Shown: positions 54,866 through 64,000 of the stretch, in pieces | Layout: the number at the start of each line of letters is the position of its first letter | Position numbering within the stretch: the first letter of the stretch is position 1 | Source of the DNA: Caulobacter sp. | GTDB lineage: Bacteria; Pseudomonadota; Alphaproteobacteria; Caulobacterales; Caulobacteraceae | Assembly: GCA_030683005.1 (NCBI GenBank) | Contig: JAUXMY010000028.1 | Location: 119,791 to 183,790, forward strand | Reading direction: 5' to 3' | Length of the DNA: 64,000 nucleotides | The notes under the pieces: generated by a model | What the model saw: the letters and a program-made list of their open reading frames with translations, nothing else | Told to the model about the DNA's origin: nothing | Database searches by the model: none | Made by a program: the position numbers and the translations under genes

Positions 54866-55273
54866 ATGTCGGACGTCTCGAAGACCATCCGGGCCAGGCC
54901 CACCTCACCCCACGTTCAGGTGTGGCGCTGGCATCTCACCGCCATCACCTCGATCATGCACCGGATCACCGGCGTGGCCCTCTATGGCGGGACCCTGATC
55001 CTGGCCGGCTGGACCATCGCGCTCGCCTTCGGGCCGGAGGCCTATGCCGGCTACATGGGCCTTCTGGGCTCGCCGCTCGGCAAGCTCGTCATGTTCGGCC
55101 TGAGCTTTGCGGTCTTCTTCCATCTGGCCAAGGGTGTGCAGCACCTGATCTGGGACACCGGCCTGGCGCTGAAGGTGCCGGCCGCCAATGCGGGCGCCGT
55201 GGCGACCCTGGCCTTCGCCCTGGTGGCCACCGTGGTGGTCTGGATCATCGCCGCCATGACGGGAGCGCTCTGA
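54866..55273 (+). CDS. sdhC: Succinate dehydrogenase cytochrome b556 subunit
   Basis: 135 residues, three membrane helices. HLTAITSIMHRITGVALYGG is the family signature with the conserved S/H/R of the quinone site, and FFHLAKGVQHLIWDTG carries the heme-ligand histidine. It anchors complex II and forms the ubiquinone site with SdhD. First gene of sdhCDAB. Confidence 0.96.
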   Translation: MSDVSKTIRARPTSPHVQVWRWHLTAITSIMHRITGVALYGGTLILAGWTIALAFGPEAYAGYMGLLGSPLGKLVMFGLSFAVFFHLAKGVQHLIWDTGLALKVPAANAGAVATLAFALVATVVVWIIAAMTGAL

Positions 55274-55275
55274 GC

Positions 55276-55668
55276 ATGACCGATTTCCGCACCCCCCGTT
55301 CCCGGGCCGAGGGCCTCGGCGCCGCCGGCCATGGGGTCAGCCACTGGATCGCCGAGCGCGTTTCCTCGGTCGCCCTGATCCCGCTCGTCCTTTGGGGCGT
55401 CTTCGCCGTCCTGCGCCTGGCCCGCAGCGACTATGAGATGGCCGTCGCCTGGCTCGCCTCGCCGGTGAACGCCGTGCTGCTGGCCCTGCTGGCCGTGGTC
55501 AGTCTGATGCACATGCATTCGGGCATGCGGGTCGTGGTGGAGGACTATATCCACCGGCGGATCACCAAGGCCGGCCTGCTGCTGCTCAACCTCTTCGTCT
55601 GCGCGCTGTTCGGCGCGCTCGCCCTCTTCTCCATCCTGAAGGTCGCCCTCTCGGGCGGAGCTTACTGA
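55276..55668 (+). CDS. sdhD: Succinate dehydrogenase hydrophobic membrane anchor subunit
   Basis: 130 residues with three helices ([59 protein letters not shown]). [15 protein letters not shown] contains the conserved His of the heme/quinone region and the Asp-Tyr of the family. ATG 2 bp after sdhC; the open frame further upstream is shadow over sdhC. Confidence 0.94.
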   Translation: MTDFRTPRSRAEGLGAAGHGVSHWIAERVSSVALIPLVLWGVFAVLRLARSDYEMAVAWLASPVNAVLLALLAVVSLMHMHSGMRVVVEDYIHRRITKAGLLLLNLFVCALFGALALFSILKVALSGGAY

Positions 55669-55670
55669 GC

Positions 55671-57458
55671 ATGGCTTCCTACGAATTCATCGACCACAAG
55701 TTCGACGTCGTCGTCGTCGGCGCCGGGGGCTCTGGCCTCCGGGCGGCCCTGGGCTGCGCCCAGGCCGGCCTGCGCACCGCGTGCGTTTCCAAGGTCTTCC
55801 CGACCCGCTCGCACACCGTGGCCGCCCAGGGCGGCATCTCGGCGAGCCTCGGGAACATGAGCCAGGATGACTGGCGCTGGCACATGTACGACACCGTCAA
55901 GGGGACGGACTGGCTGGGGGACCAGGACGCCATCGAATATCTGTGCCGCAACGCGCCGGCCGCCGTCTATGAGCTCGAGCACTGGGGCGTGCCCTTCTCG
56001 CGCACCGAGGACGGCAAGATCTATCAGCGCGCCTTCGGCGGCATGACCAGCAACTATGGCGAGGCCCCGTTCCAGCGCACCTGCGCGGCGGCCGACCGCA
56101 CCGGTCATGCCATGCTGCACACCATGTATGGCCAGTCCCTGGCCAACAATACCGAGTTCTTCATCGAGTATTTCGCCCTCGACCTGATCATGGAAGACGG
56201 CGTCTGCCGGGGCGTCACCGCCTGGAAGCTGGACGACGGCACCCTGCACCGGTTCCAGGCCCAGATGGTCATCCTGGCCACCGGCGGCTATGGCCGGGCC
56301 TATTTCTCCTGCACCAGCGCCCACACCTGCACCGGCGACGGCAACGCCATGGTCCTGCGGGCCGGCCTGCCCCTGCAGGACATGGAGTTCGTGCAGTTCC
56401 ACCCCACCGGCATCTATGGCGCCGGCTGCCTGATCACCGAAGGCGCTCGGGGCGAGGGCGGCTATCTGACCAATTCCGAGGGCGAGCGGTTCATGGAGCG
56501 CTATGCGCCGTCCGTGAAGGACTTGGCGCCGCGGGACATGGTCAGCCGGGCCATGACCATCGAGATCCGCGAAGGCCGCGGGGTGGGGCCTGGCAAGGAC
56601 CACATCTTCCTTCACCTGGACCACCTGGATCCCAAGGTGCTGCACCAGCGCCTGCCGGGCATTTCCGAAAGCGCCCGGGTGTTCTCCGGCGTGGACGTGA
56701 CCAAGGCCCCGATCCCGGTGCTGCCGACCGTCCACTACAATATGGGCGGCATCCCGACGAACTTCTATTCCGAGGTGGTCACCCGCGACGGCGACAATCC
56801 CGACAGCGTCATCCCCGGCCTGATGGCCGTGGGCGAGGCCGCCTGCGTCTCGGTGCATGGCGCCAACCGCCTGGGCTCCAATTCGCTGATCGACCTGGTG
56901 GTGTTCGGCCGCTCGGCCGCCCTGCGCGCCGCCGACATCCTGACGCCGGGCGCCAAGCAGCCCGACCTGAAGCCGGCCCAGACCGACGCCCATCTGGCCC
57001 GCTTCGACCGCCTGCGTCACGCCAAGGGCGCCACGCCGACGGCGCAGCTGCGCCTGGACATGCAGAAGGCCATGCAGGAGGACGCCGCGGTGTTCCGCAC
57101 CGGCGAAAGCCTGGCCTCGGGCGTCGCCCGCCTGGACAAGATCCACGGCCAGCGCACCGACATCCAGGTCACCGACCGCGGCATGATCTGGAACACCGAC
57201 CTGATCGAGACCCTGGAGTTCGACAACCTGATCGGCCAGGCGGCCGTGACGGTGAACGGAGCGCTGAACCGCACCGAGAGTCGTGGGGCCCATGCCCGGG
57301 AAGACTATCCCGACCGTGACGACGAGAACTGGATGAAGCACACGCTCACCTGGTTCGACGACGCCACCGGCAAGGTGAAGCTGGACGACCGTCCGGTGCA
57401 CTCCTTCACGCTCAGCAACGACATCGCCTACATCCCGCCGAAAGCGCGGGTCTACTAG
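55671..57458 (+). CDS. sdhA: Succinate dehydrogenase flavoprotein subunit
   Basis: 595 residues. FAD-binding [16 protein letters not shown]; covalent-FAD histidine in [12 protein letters not shown]; catalytic [28 protein letters not shown]; and [19 protein letters not shown] are all intact. It oxidises succinate to fumarate at the cytoplasmic face of complex II. 2 bp after sdhD. Confidence 0.98.
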   Translation: MASYEFIDHKFDVVVVGAGGSGLRAALGCAQAGLRTACVSKVFPTRSHTVAAQGGISASLGNMSQDDWRWHMYDTVKGTDWLGDQDAIEYLCRNAPAAVYELEHWGVPFSRTEDGKIYQRAFGGMTSNYGEAPFQRTCAAADRTGHAMLHTMYGQSLANNTEFFIEYFALDLIMEDGVCRGVTAWKLDDGTLHRFQAQMVILATGGYGRAYFSCTSAHTCTGDGNAMVLRAGLPLQDMEFVQFHPTGIYGAGCLITEGARGEGGYLTNSEGERFMERYAPSVKDLAPRDMVSRAMTIEIREGRGVGPGKDHIFLHLDHLDPKVLHQRLPGISESARVFSGVDVTKAPIPVLPTVHYNMGGIPTNFYSEVVTRDGDNPDSVIPGLMAVGEAACVSVHGANRLGSNSLIDLVVFGRSAALRAADILTPGAKQPDLKPAQTDAHLARFDRLRHAKGATPTAQLRLDMQKAMQEDAAVFRTGESLASGVARLDKIHGQRTDIQVTDRGMIWNTDLIETLEFDNLIGQAAVTVNGALNRTESRGAHAREDYPDRDDENWMKHTLTWFDDATGKVKLDDRPVHSFTLSNDIAYIPPKARVY

Positions 57459-57555
57459 GGTCGGGTTCGTGGCCCGCCTCGTCGCTCATTTCCGGCTTCG
57501 GACCGAACGCGCGCCCTGCGCGGGGTCCGGGGTCTTCGCCTAAGGAAAGCCTCCG

Positions 57556-58338
57556 ATGGTCGAACTCGCCCTGCCCAAGAACTCCCGCGTTCAGAAGGGC
57601 CAGCACCACCCGGCCCCGGCCGGCGCCAAGAAGGTCAAGACCTTCAAGGTCTATCGCTATGACCCCGAGGGGACCGAAAACCCCCGCTGGGACACCTATG
57701 ACGTGGATGTCGAGGCCTGCGGACCCATGGTCCTGGACGCCCTCATCTACATCAAGAACACCATGGACCCGACGCTGGCCTTCCGGCGCTCCTGCCGTGA
57801 GGGGGTCTGCGGCTCCTGCGCCATGAATATCGGCGGCCGCAATACGCTGGCCTGCACCCATGGCTGGGAAGAGGTGCCCGGCCAGACCTGCACCATCAGT
57901 CCGCTGCCGCACATGCCGGTGATCAAGGACCTGGTGCCGGACATGACCCTGTTCTACGCCCAGTACGCCTCCATCGAGCCCTGGCTGCACACCAAGACCC
58001 CGGAGCCCCAGGGCGAGTGGCTGCAGACCCCGGCCGACCGGGAGAAGCTGGACGGCCTCTATGAGTGCATTCTCTGCGCCTGCTGCTCCACCTCGTGCCC
58101 GAGCTACTGGTGGAACGGCGACAAGTATCTGGGTCCGGCCGCCCTGCTGCACGCCTATCGCTGGCTCATCGACAGCCGTGACGAGGCCACTGGCGAGCGG
58201 CTTGACGATCTGGAAGACCCGTTCAAGCTCTATCGCTGCCACACGATCATGAATTGCGCCCAGGTCTGCCCCAAGGGCCTGAATCCGGCCAAGGCGATCG
58301 CTGAGGTGAAGAAGATGCTGGTCGACCGGGTCATCTAA
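57556..58338 (+). CDS. sdhB: Succinate dehydrogenase iron-sulfur subunit
   Basis: 260 residues with all three clusters: [2Fe-2S] in [16 protein letters not shown]...LACTHG, [4Fe-4S] [17 protein letters not shown], and [3Fe-4S] [19 protein letters not shown]. Carries electrons from FAD to ubiquinone. It is 97 bp after sdhA, a gap that contains a GC hairpin but no gene. Confidence 0.98.
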   Translation: MVELALPKNSRVQKGQHHPAPAGAKKVKTFKVYRYDPEGTENPRWDTYDVDVEACGPMVLDALIYIKNTMDPTLAFRRSCREGVCGSCAMNIGGRNTLACTHGWEEVPGQTCTISPLPHMPVIKDLVPDMTLFYAQYASIEPWLHTKTPEPQGEWLQTPADREKLDGLYECILCACCSTSCPSYWWNGDKYLGPAALLHAYRWLIDSRDEATGERLDDLEDPFKLYRCHTIMNCAQVCPKGLNPAKAIAEVKKMLVDRVI

Positions 58339-58363
58339 AGTCGTCACTCTGCTTTTCCCAAGT

Positions 58364-58377
58364 TGACGCCGGCGTCA
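58364..58377. promoter_or_regulatory. TGACG-N4-CGTCA palindrome upstream of ferredoxin reductase
   Basis: TGACGCCGGCGTCA, perfect 14-bp dyad, 22 bp before the ferredoxin reductase ATG, between sdhB and that gene. The same half-sites with the same 4-bp spacing occur at 63492-63505. Likely operator. Confidence 0.55.
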
Positions 58378-58399
58378 TTTTTCTGCATCGGGGGACGGC

Positions 58400-59970
<1,571 letters not shown>

Positions 59971-59982
59971 GATATCTGATGC

Positions 59983-60010
59983 GCGCGGGCGGCTTTCCGG
60001 TCGCCCGCGC
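59983..60010. terminator. GC-rich hairpin between ferredoxin and divL
   Basis: GCGCGGGCG (59983-59991) pairs perfectly with CGCCCGCGC (60002-60010) around a 10-nt loop. No T-run; probable bidirectional terminator for the convergent genes. Confidence 0.45.
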
Positions 60011-60024
60011 CACTCAGGCCTCGC

Positions 60025-62346
60025 CTAGAATTCCAGTTCCCGGTGGGTGGCGGCTTCGGCCTGCGCCAGCTCCGGAAGGTGGCAGGTGAAGGTCGCGCCA
60101 TTGCCCGGCTCGCTCTCCAGGGCCACCCAACCCCCATGCAGTTCGGTCAGCGCCTTGACCAGCGCCAGACCCAGGCCAGGTCCGCCCCGCTCGCGGCCGA
60201 CGAAGCGGTCGAAGATGTGCGCCTGGACGTGGAAGGGGATGCCGCGGCCAGTATCGGTCACCTGCAGCTTCACCTCGCCTAGCGCCCGCCGGGCTGAGAT
60301 GGAAATGGTCCCCTCCGGCGGGGTCTGGCGGATGGCGTTCTCGATCAGGTGATCCATGATCTGACCCAGGCGATGGGCGTCGGCGCGGATCACCCCGATC
60401 TCCTCGGCATGGTCGACCTTGAGGATGATCTTGCCTTCCTCGGCGGCCCGGGCCCAGCGGCCGGCGGCGCCGGAGATCAGGTCGGCGACCCGCACATCCT
60501 CCAGATCCAGCGCCATCTCGTCGGCGTCGATCTGGGCCATGTCGAGCACGTCGTCGATGGACCGGGCCAGCTGGGTGGCGGCCATGCGCACCGCCGAGGC
60601 GTGGCCCCGACCCCGCTCCGACAGGTTCTCCCCTGAGCGCTCCAGCAGCTCGGAGTAGCCGATGATGGTGGTGAGCGGGGTGCGCAGTTCGTAGGACACA
60701 TTGCCCACGAAGTCCCGCTTCAGCCGCTCGGCGTCGGCGAGCGCCGCGGACCGGTCAGCGAGCGCGCTCTCCAGCTTGCGGGCGTCGGTGACGTCCGTGA
60801 AGGCGATCAGGGTCGCGCCGTCGGGCAGGGGGCGGGACTGGTAGGCGACAATCCGGGAGTCCGAGGTCTTCACCTCGCCGGAGATCGGCGCCCGGGCGCT
60901 GGGGTCGGGGTCAGCGACCCGGCCTTTCAGCTCCCGCCAGAAGTTCAGGTCGTGCAGGCGGGGCACGCAAAGCTCGACCACCCCTTCGAAGTCGCCGGCG
61001 AGATCCAGCTGGGTCGGGGTGACGTTCCAGAACCGCTCGAAGGCCTCATTGTGCAACCGCAGGCGGCCGTCGGAACCGAACACCGCGACCGCGTCGTTGA
61101 GCTTGTCCAGGGTGGCCTGCTGAACCTGGATCAGGGCGTTGTACTGGGCCTTGAGCTTCAACTCGTCGGTGATGTCGGAGAACAGCAGCAGCACCCCGCC
61201 CATGGGGTGGGGCTGGCGCACCACCCGCAGGGTGCGGCCATCGGGCAGGCTCCACAGGTCGTCGGGGCTTGAGCCCAGGGCCTCGTAGCGGTCAAGCTCG
61301 GCGGCGCGCCACTTCACATAGTCGGCGGTCTCGGGCAGGCGGCGGCGCTGGCGCAGACGGTCGAGCAGCTCGCCGTGGCCGGGCCGCTCCCCGAGCCAGG
61401 CCGGCTCCAGGCCCCACAGTTCGGCGAAGGCCGTATTGTGGAAGATCATCTTCTTGTTGGCGCCGAAGATGGCCACCGCATCTGCGATGTGGTTCAGCGT
61501 TTCGTCGTGGGCGGCCACGTGGCGCTTCAGCGCCTCGCGCATCTCCTCGGTTTCGGTGGCGTCCTCGGCCCAGACCCCCACCCCGCCGCCTTCCAGCGGC
61601 CGGGCTGTGATGTGAAAGGCCCGGCGGCGTCCGCCCAGCGTCAGCCAGCGGGTGGTCTCGCGCACCTGGGCCAGATTGGCGGCCTCGCTGGCGATCTCGT
61701 CGGCGGCCTTGTCGAAGGTCAGGCCCTTGGCGGCGGCTTCATCCAGGCTCGCGGCGTCGACAGCCGCCAGCCAGGCGGCGTTCACCCACACCGGCGCCCC
61801 ATCGGCCGAGGCGATCCAGGCCGGACCCGGGCGGGCGTCCAACAGGGCGGCGAACCGCGGGGCCGTCGGCAGGCCCGCGTCCTCGCCGATCACCGCCGAC
61901 AGGCGCAGCCAGGCGAGCGCGCCTGCCGCCCGGCCTTCCACCGAGACCACGCCGGAGGGTCCGCGCACTTCAAAGGCGCAGGCTTCGCCCCGCTCGAACA
62001 GACCCCGCAGCCGTCGGGCATGATCAGGGTCGGCCCGCATCAGGGTGTTGACCAGTCCTTGGGCGTCAGGCTCGCTAAGATCGAGGGCGGCCGCACAGAC
62101 GGCCAGGCTCTCCTCGCCCGAGGCCAGCAGAGCGCGGCCGTCCTCCACCGCCAGCAGGGCCGAGTCAAAGGCCTCGGCCGAGGACTGGGCCACTTCGGCG
62201 CGCATTTCCAGCTCGGCGACCCGCGCTTGCAGGCCAGCCAGACGGGCGCGGCCCTGCCTTTGCTGGGCAAGCGCCCAGAGCGTGGCGCAGATGGCCAGGC
62301 ACACCGCGCCTGCGGCCGCCGCCAGGATCAGTTCGTCCGCATTCAT
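60025..62346 (-). CDS. divL: DivL-type tyrosine pseudo-histidine kinase, cell-cycle regulator
   Basis: 773 residues. One N-terminal membrane anchor (LILAAAAGAVCLAICATLWAL), then PAS-like domains (for example NHIADAVAIFGANKKMIFHNTAFAELWGL in shorter blocks near 300 and KLNDAVAVFGSDGRLRLHN near 430), then a kinase core. The dimerisation helix reads GNVSYELRTPLTTIIGYSELL: Tyr552 replaces the phospho-accepting His, the hallmark of DivL. N-box, DTGRGIPFHVQ and GGPGLGLALVKAL are retained. In Caulobacter DivL binds phosphorylated DivK and controls CckA and thus CtrA activity at the new pole. Length and layout match. The start is at the second Met (62346), giving the anchor right after MNADE. Confidence 0.95.
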   Translation of the reverse strand: MNADELILAAAAGAVCLAICATLWALAQQRQGRARLAGLQARVAELEMRAEVAQSSAEAFDSALLAVEDGRALLASGEESLAVCAAALDLSEPDAQGLVNTLMRADPDHARRLRGLFERGEACAFEVRGPSGVVSVEGRAAGALAWLRLSAVIGEDAGLPTAPRFAALLDARPGPAWIASADGAPVWVNAAWLAAVDAASLDEAAAKGLTFDKAADEIASEAANLAQVRETTRWLTLGGRRRAFHITARPLEGGGVGVWAEDATETEEMREALKRHVAAHDETLNHIADAVAIFGANKKMIFHNTAFAELWGLEPAWLGERPGHGELLDRLRQRRRLPETADYVKWRAAELDRYEALGSSPDDLWSLPDGRTLRVVRQPHPMGGVLLLFSDITDELKLKAQYNALIQVQQATLDKLNDAVAVFGSDGRLRLHNEAFERFWNVTPTQLDLAGDFEGVVELCVPRLHDLNFWRELKGRVADPDPSARAPISGEVKTSDSRIVAYQSRPLPDGATLIAFTDVTDARKLESALADRSAALADAERLKRDFVGNVSYELRTPLTTIIGYSELLERSGENLSERGRGHASAVRMAATQLARSIDDVLDMAQIDADEMALDLEDVRVADLISGAAGRWARAAEEGKIILKVDHAEEIGVIRADAHRLGQIMDHLIENAIRQTPPEGTISISARRALGEVKLQVTDTGRGIPFHVQAHIFDRFVGRERGGPGLGLALVKALTELHGGWVALESEPGNGATFTCHLPELAQAEAATHRELEF

Positions 62347-62468
62347 CACCGCTCCATCGGCGCCTGTCGCGCCGATGCGAATCACCCACCGTTCAACATA
62401 GGACCCAAAGCGAGCTGTCGCACGCGCGGTCCGTTCCCAGGGCCGCGGGTTTGCGCGACAATGGCCCG

Positions 62469-63059
62469 ATGAGCGCCATTCTCTATCCGGTCGCCGCCGA
62501 TGCGGACGCCGCCCTGACTGCGCCCCTGGGCCGGGCCGCCCGCGAACGCGAGGCCCGCGCCCTGGCCGGCGGGGAGGCCGTCACCTTCGTCACCCGCGCC
62601 GTCGGGCCGGATTTCGCCAGCCGTGAAGCCGCCCTCGACCTCTACGCCGGCAAGGTCGAAGACGACCGCCCGGGCCGGCTGGTGAGCCTGCCGCCCGAAG
62701 ACCGCTATTGTCGTCTGGCCGAACTGGCGGCCCAGGTGGGGGGCAGGCGGCCTGTGCCAGAGGCGGCCAAGCCTGTCCTGAAGGATGGCCGGCGTTGGCC
62801 GGCCCCGCCGGCCTCGCCTGTGGCGACGGTCTGGCGCCTGCAGGTCTCGTTCTGGCGGGTCGGCGCCTCGGCTGAGACGCCCCTGGACGGCCCCCAGGCC
62901 CGCCGGGTTCGTCGGGCCGGCGCCGAGGCGGACCGGGAGACCCTGAACGCCCTGACCCGCCAGCCCCTACGCGCCCTCCGGCCTCAACAGCCCCTGGATA
63001 TCGGCCTCTTTGAAGTCCGTCCGCCCGAGGCCCCAGATACTGTGATCGCTGACGAATGA
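62469..63059 (+). CDS. Hypothetical protein upstream of zincin-like protease
   Basis: 196 residues, MSAILYPVAADADAALTAPL. Soluble, rich in Ala/Pro/Arg; segments ALDLYAGKVEDDRPGRLVSLPPEDRYCRL and TVWRLQVSFWRVG suggest a compact domain, and a C-terminal ALRPQQPLDIGLFEVRPPE follows. I do not recognise a family. It overlaps the start of the next gene by 4 bp (ATGA) and is divergent from divL across 122 bp. Confidence 0.7.
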   Translation: MSAILYPVAADADAALTAPLGRAAREREARALAGGEAVTFVTRAVGPDFASREAALDLYAGKVEDDRPGRLVSLPPEDRYCRLAELAAQVGGRRPVPEAAKPVLKDGRRWPAPPASPVATVWRLQVSFWRVGASAETPLDGPQARRVRRAGAEADRETLNALTRQPLRALRPQQPLDIGLFEVRPPEAPDTVIADE

Positions 63060-63466
63060 CCCTGTCTGCTGTTTCGGGGCTCGCCCCTAGCCTCGACGAC
63101 ATGGCCGCCATGGCTGAGGCCGCCTTTGCGCGACTGCCGGCGCCCTTTCGCCAGATGACCGGCCACGTCATGTTCCGGGTCGATGACTTTCCCGACGCCG
63201 AGACCCTGGCGGCCCTGGAGATCGAGGACCCCTTCGACCTGACGGGCCTCTATCACGGGGTGGACCTGGCCCATCGCTCGGTGCTGGACCCGGAAACCCA
63301 GCCCTCCATGGTCTTCCTCTATCGCCGGCCGATCCTCGACGAGTGGGCGGCCCGGGGCGACGTCACCCTGGAGGAGCTGGTCAGCCACGTCCTGGTCCAT
63401 GAGATCGGCCACCATTTCGGGCTCTCCGACGACCAGATCGACGCCATCGAGGCCGCCGTCGACTGA
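63056..63466 (+). CDS. Zincin-like metallopeptidase family protein
   Basis: 136 residues. HVLVHEIGHHFGLSDDQIDAIE near the C-terminus has the zinc-binding HExxH plus a third histidine (HEIGHHFG), typical of the small 'metallopeptidase family protein' group. FRVDDFPDAETLAALEIEDPFDLTGLYHGVDL precedes it, with SMVFLYRRPILDEWA. No signal peptide. Substrate unknown. Overlaps the upstream unknown gene (ATGA), so the two are probably made together. Confidence 0.85.
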   Translation: MTLSAVSGLAPSLDDMAAMAEAAFARLPAPFRQMTGHVMFRVDDFPDAETLAALEIEDPFDLTGLYHGVDLAHRSVLDPETQPSMVFLYRRPILDEWAARGDVTLEELVSHVLVHEIGHHFGLSDDQIDAIEAAVD

Positions 63467-63491
63467 GCCCCGCCCGCCGCCGTCATAAAAG

Positions 63492-63505
63492 TGACGCCCC
63501 CGTCA
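63492..63505. promoter_or_regulatory. TGACG-N4-CGTCA palindrome upstream of the ferritin-like gene
   Basis: TGACGCCCCCGTCA, same half-sites and spacing as at 58364-58377, 115 bp before the start codon of the right-edge gene. The flanks right of both copies are similar (CATCTTCT versus CATTTTTCT). Confidence 0.5.
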
Positions 63506-63515
63506 TCTTCTTGAC

Positions 63516-63528
63516 TGAACGGCGTTCA
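63516..63528. promoter_or_regulatory. TGAAC-GGC-GTTCA palindrome
   Basis: Perfect 5+3+5 dyad directly following TTGAC (63511-63515, a possible -35), 92 bp before the start of the right-edge gene. It has the look of a TetR-type operator over the promoter. Confidence 0.45.
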
Positions 63529-63620
63529 TGTGCCTGACTGGTCTGAAGACAGATGGGCTGCCCGCAAGGTGCGGAGCCGGGGCCGCAGAGCCTGCCCGAT
63601 CTTCCTGGAGGACGATTTCA

Positions 63621-64000
63621 TGGCCGCTGACGGCAACATCACCAAAGACATCATCTACGACGCCGTGTCGCCGGACGACTTCGAGTCGATGCTCGAACTC
63701 GACCGCTACAACGCCCGCTCCACGGCCTTCGACAAGATCATCTCAGCCACCCACGACCATTTCTGGGATCCGCTCGACAAGAAGTACATCGACTTCGACG
63801 AGCCCTTCGACATGGAAAACCAGATGATCCTGCCGGAGGACATGATCATCTCCATGTCCACCGACTATGTCTCCAATCACCTCAGCGACTGGAAGACCCG
63901 AGTCCGCTTCGTGAACCAGTCGGCCCTGCGGTCCTTCTCCTCGATCCTGCACGGCGAGCAGGGCGCGCTGAACCTGTCGGCCAGCCTGTGCCACGTGCTG
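63621..64000 (+). CDS. Probable ferritin-like/diiron family protein (partial, 3' end beyond window)
   Basis: The open frame of 126 residues runs off the right edge: MAADGNITKDIIYDAVSPDD, then FESMLELDRYNARSTAFDKI, THDHFWDPLDKKYIDFDEPF, and FSSILHGEQGALNLSASLCHVL. GGAGG lies 7-8 bp before the ATG. The HGEQ helix and the overall character resemble ferritin-like proteins related to AurF-type N-oxygenases, in which this helix supplies the first metal-binding Glu; the confirming EExxH helices would be outside the window. Two palindromes lie upstream, one shared with the ferredoxin reductase gene. Confidence 0.6.

Overview
The window is 64 kb of very GC-rich, gene-dense chromosome from an alphaproteobacterium, almost certainly a member of the Caulobacterales (Caulobacter/Phenylobacterium type). 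The evidence is a DivL-type pseudo-kinase with tyrosine in place of the phospho-histidine, the AmgK/MurU muramic-acid salvage pair next to addAB, the hsp20-DUF1150 pair, the rpoN-hpf-ptsN block and the trpFBA-accD-folC block. The genus assignment is from recognised families and gene order, not from a search. No rRNA, CRISPR array, prophage or intact insertion sequence was seen.

Layout. 1-1.1 kb: rpmH-rnpA-yidC (minus strand; yidC runs off the left edge). 1.1-5 kb: quinone oxidoreductase, GST-queG pair, cation diffusion facilitator (all minus). 5-11 kb: gltD-gltB glutamate synthase (minus), divergent from uppP across a region rich in GGTC/GACC inverted repeats. 12-13.4 kb: a nested palindromic intergenic repeat, an NDUFA9-like SDR and tRNA-Leu(CAG). 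13.4-19.5 kb: envelope/regulatory run rnd-lptC-lptA-lptB-rpoN-exoD-hpf-ptsN. 19.5-20.2 kb: hsp20-DUF1150 (minus). 20.4-23 kb: three overlapping genes, lipoprotein / M48 metalloprotease / lipoprotein. 23.5 kb: terminator and tRNA-Ala(GGC). 24.3-34.2 kb: aroA-cmk-rpsA-ihfB-mscL-trpF-trpB-trpA-accD-folC (plus). 34.4-39.8 kb: an accessory-looking stretch on the minus strand with a soluble MCP-hairpin/Cache protein, DUF2200, a small unknown, nitronate monooxygenase and a lower-GC restriction-modification pair. 40-50.1 kb: trxA, then acyltransferase-tsaE-amgK-murU-addB-addA, six genes chained by short overlaps. 50.2-53.7 kb: mmsA, a membrane-anchored thioredoxin-like protein and zapE. 53.8-58.3 kb: a LysR regulator divergent from sdhCDAB. 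58.4-60 kb: ferredoxin reductase and [2Fe-2S] ferredoxin. 60-62.3 kb: divL (minus). 62.5-64 kb: an unknown plus a zincin-like metalloprotease, then the start of a ferritin-like-type protein that runs off the right edge.

Most of the window is conserved core: translation (rpmH, rpsA, rnpA, tRNAs), nitrogen assimilation (gltBD, rpoN, ptsN), LPS export (lptCAB), aromatic amino acids (aroA, trpFBA), fatty-acid/folate synthesis (accD, folC), double-strand-break repair (addAB), TCA/respiration (sdh) and cell-cycle control (divL). The points most worth following are: the shared 14-bp palindrome TGACG-N4-CGTCA upstream of both the ferredoxin-reductase/ferredoxin genes and the right-edge ferritin-like gene, which hints at a co-regulated redox module; the Cache protein with inverted domain order; the lipoprotein/M48/lipoprotein operon; and the horizontally acquired restriction-modification pair.
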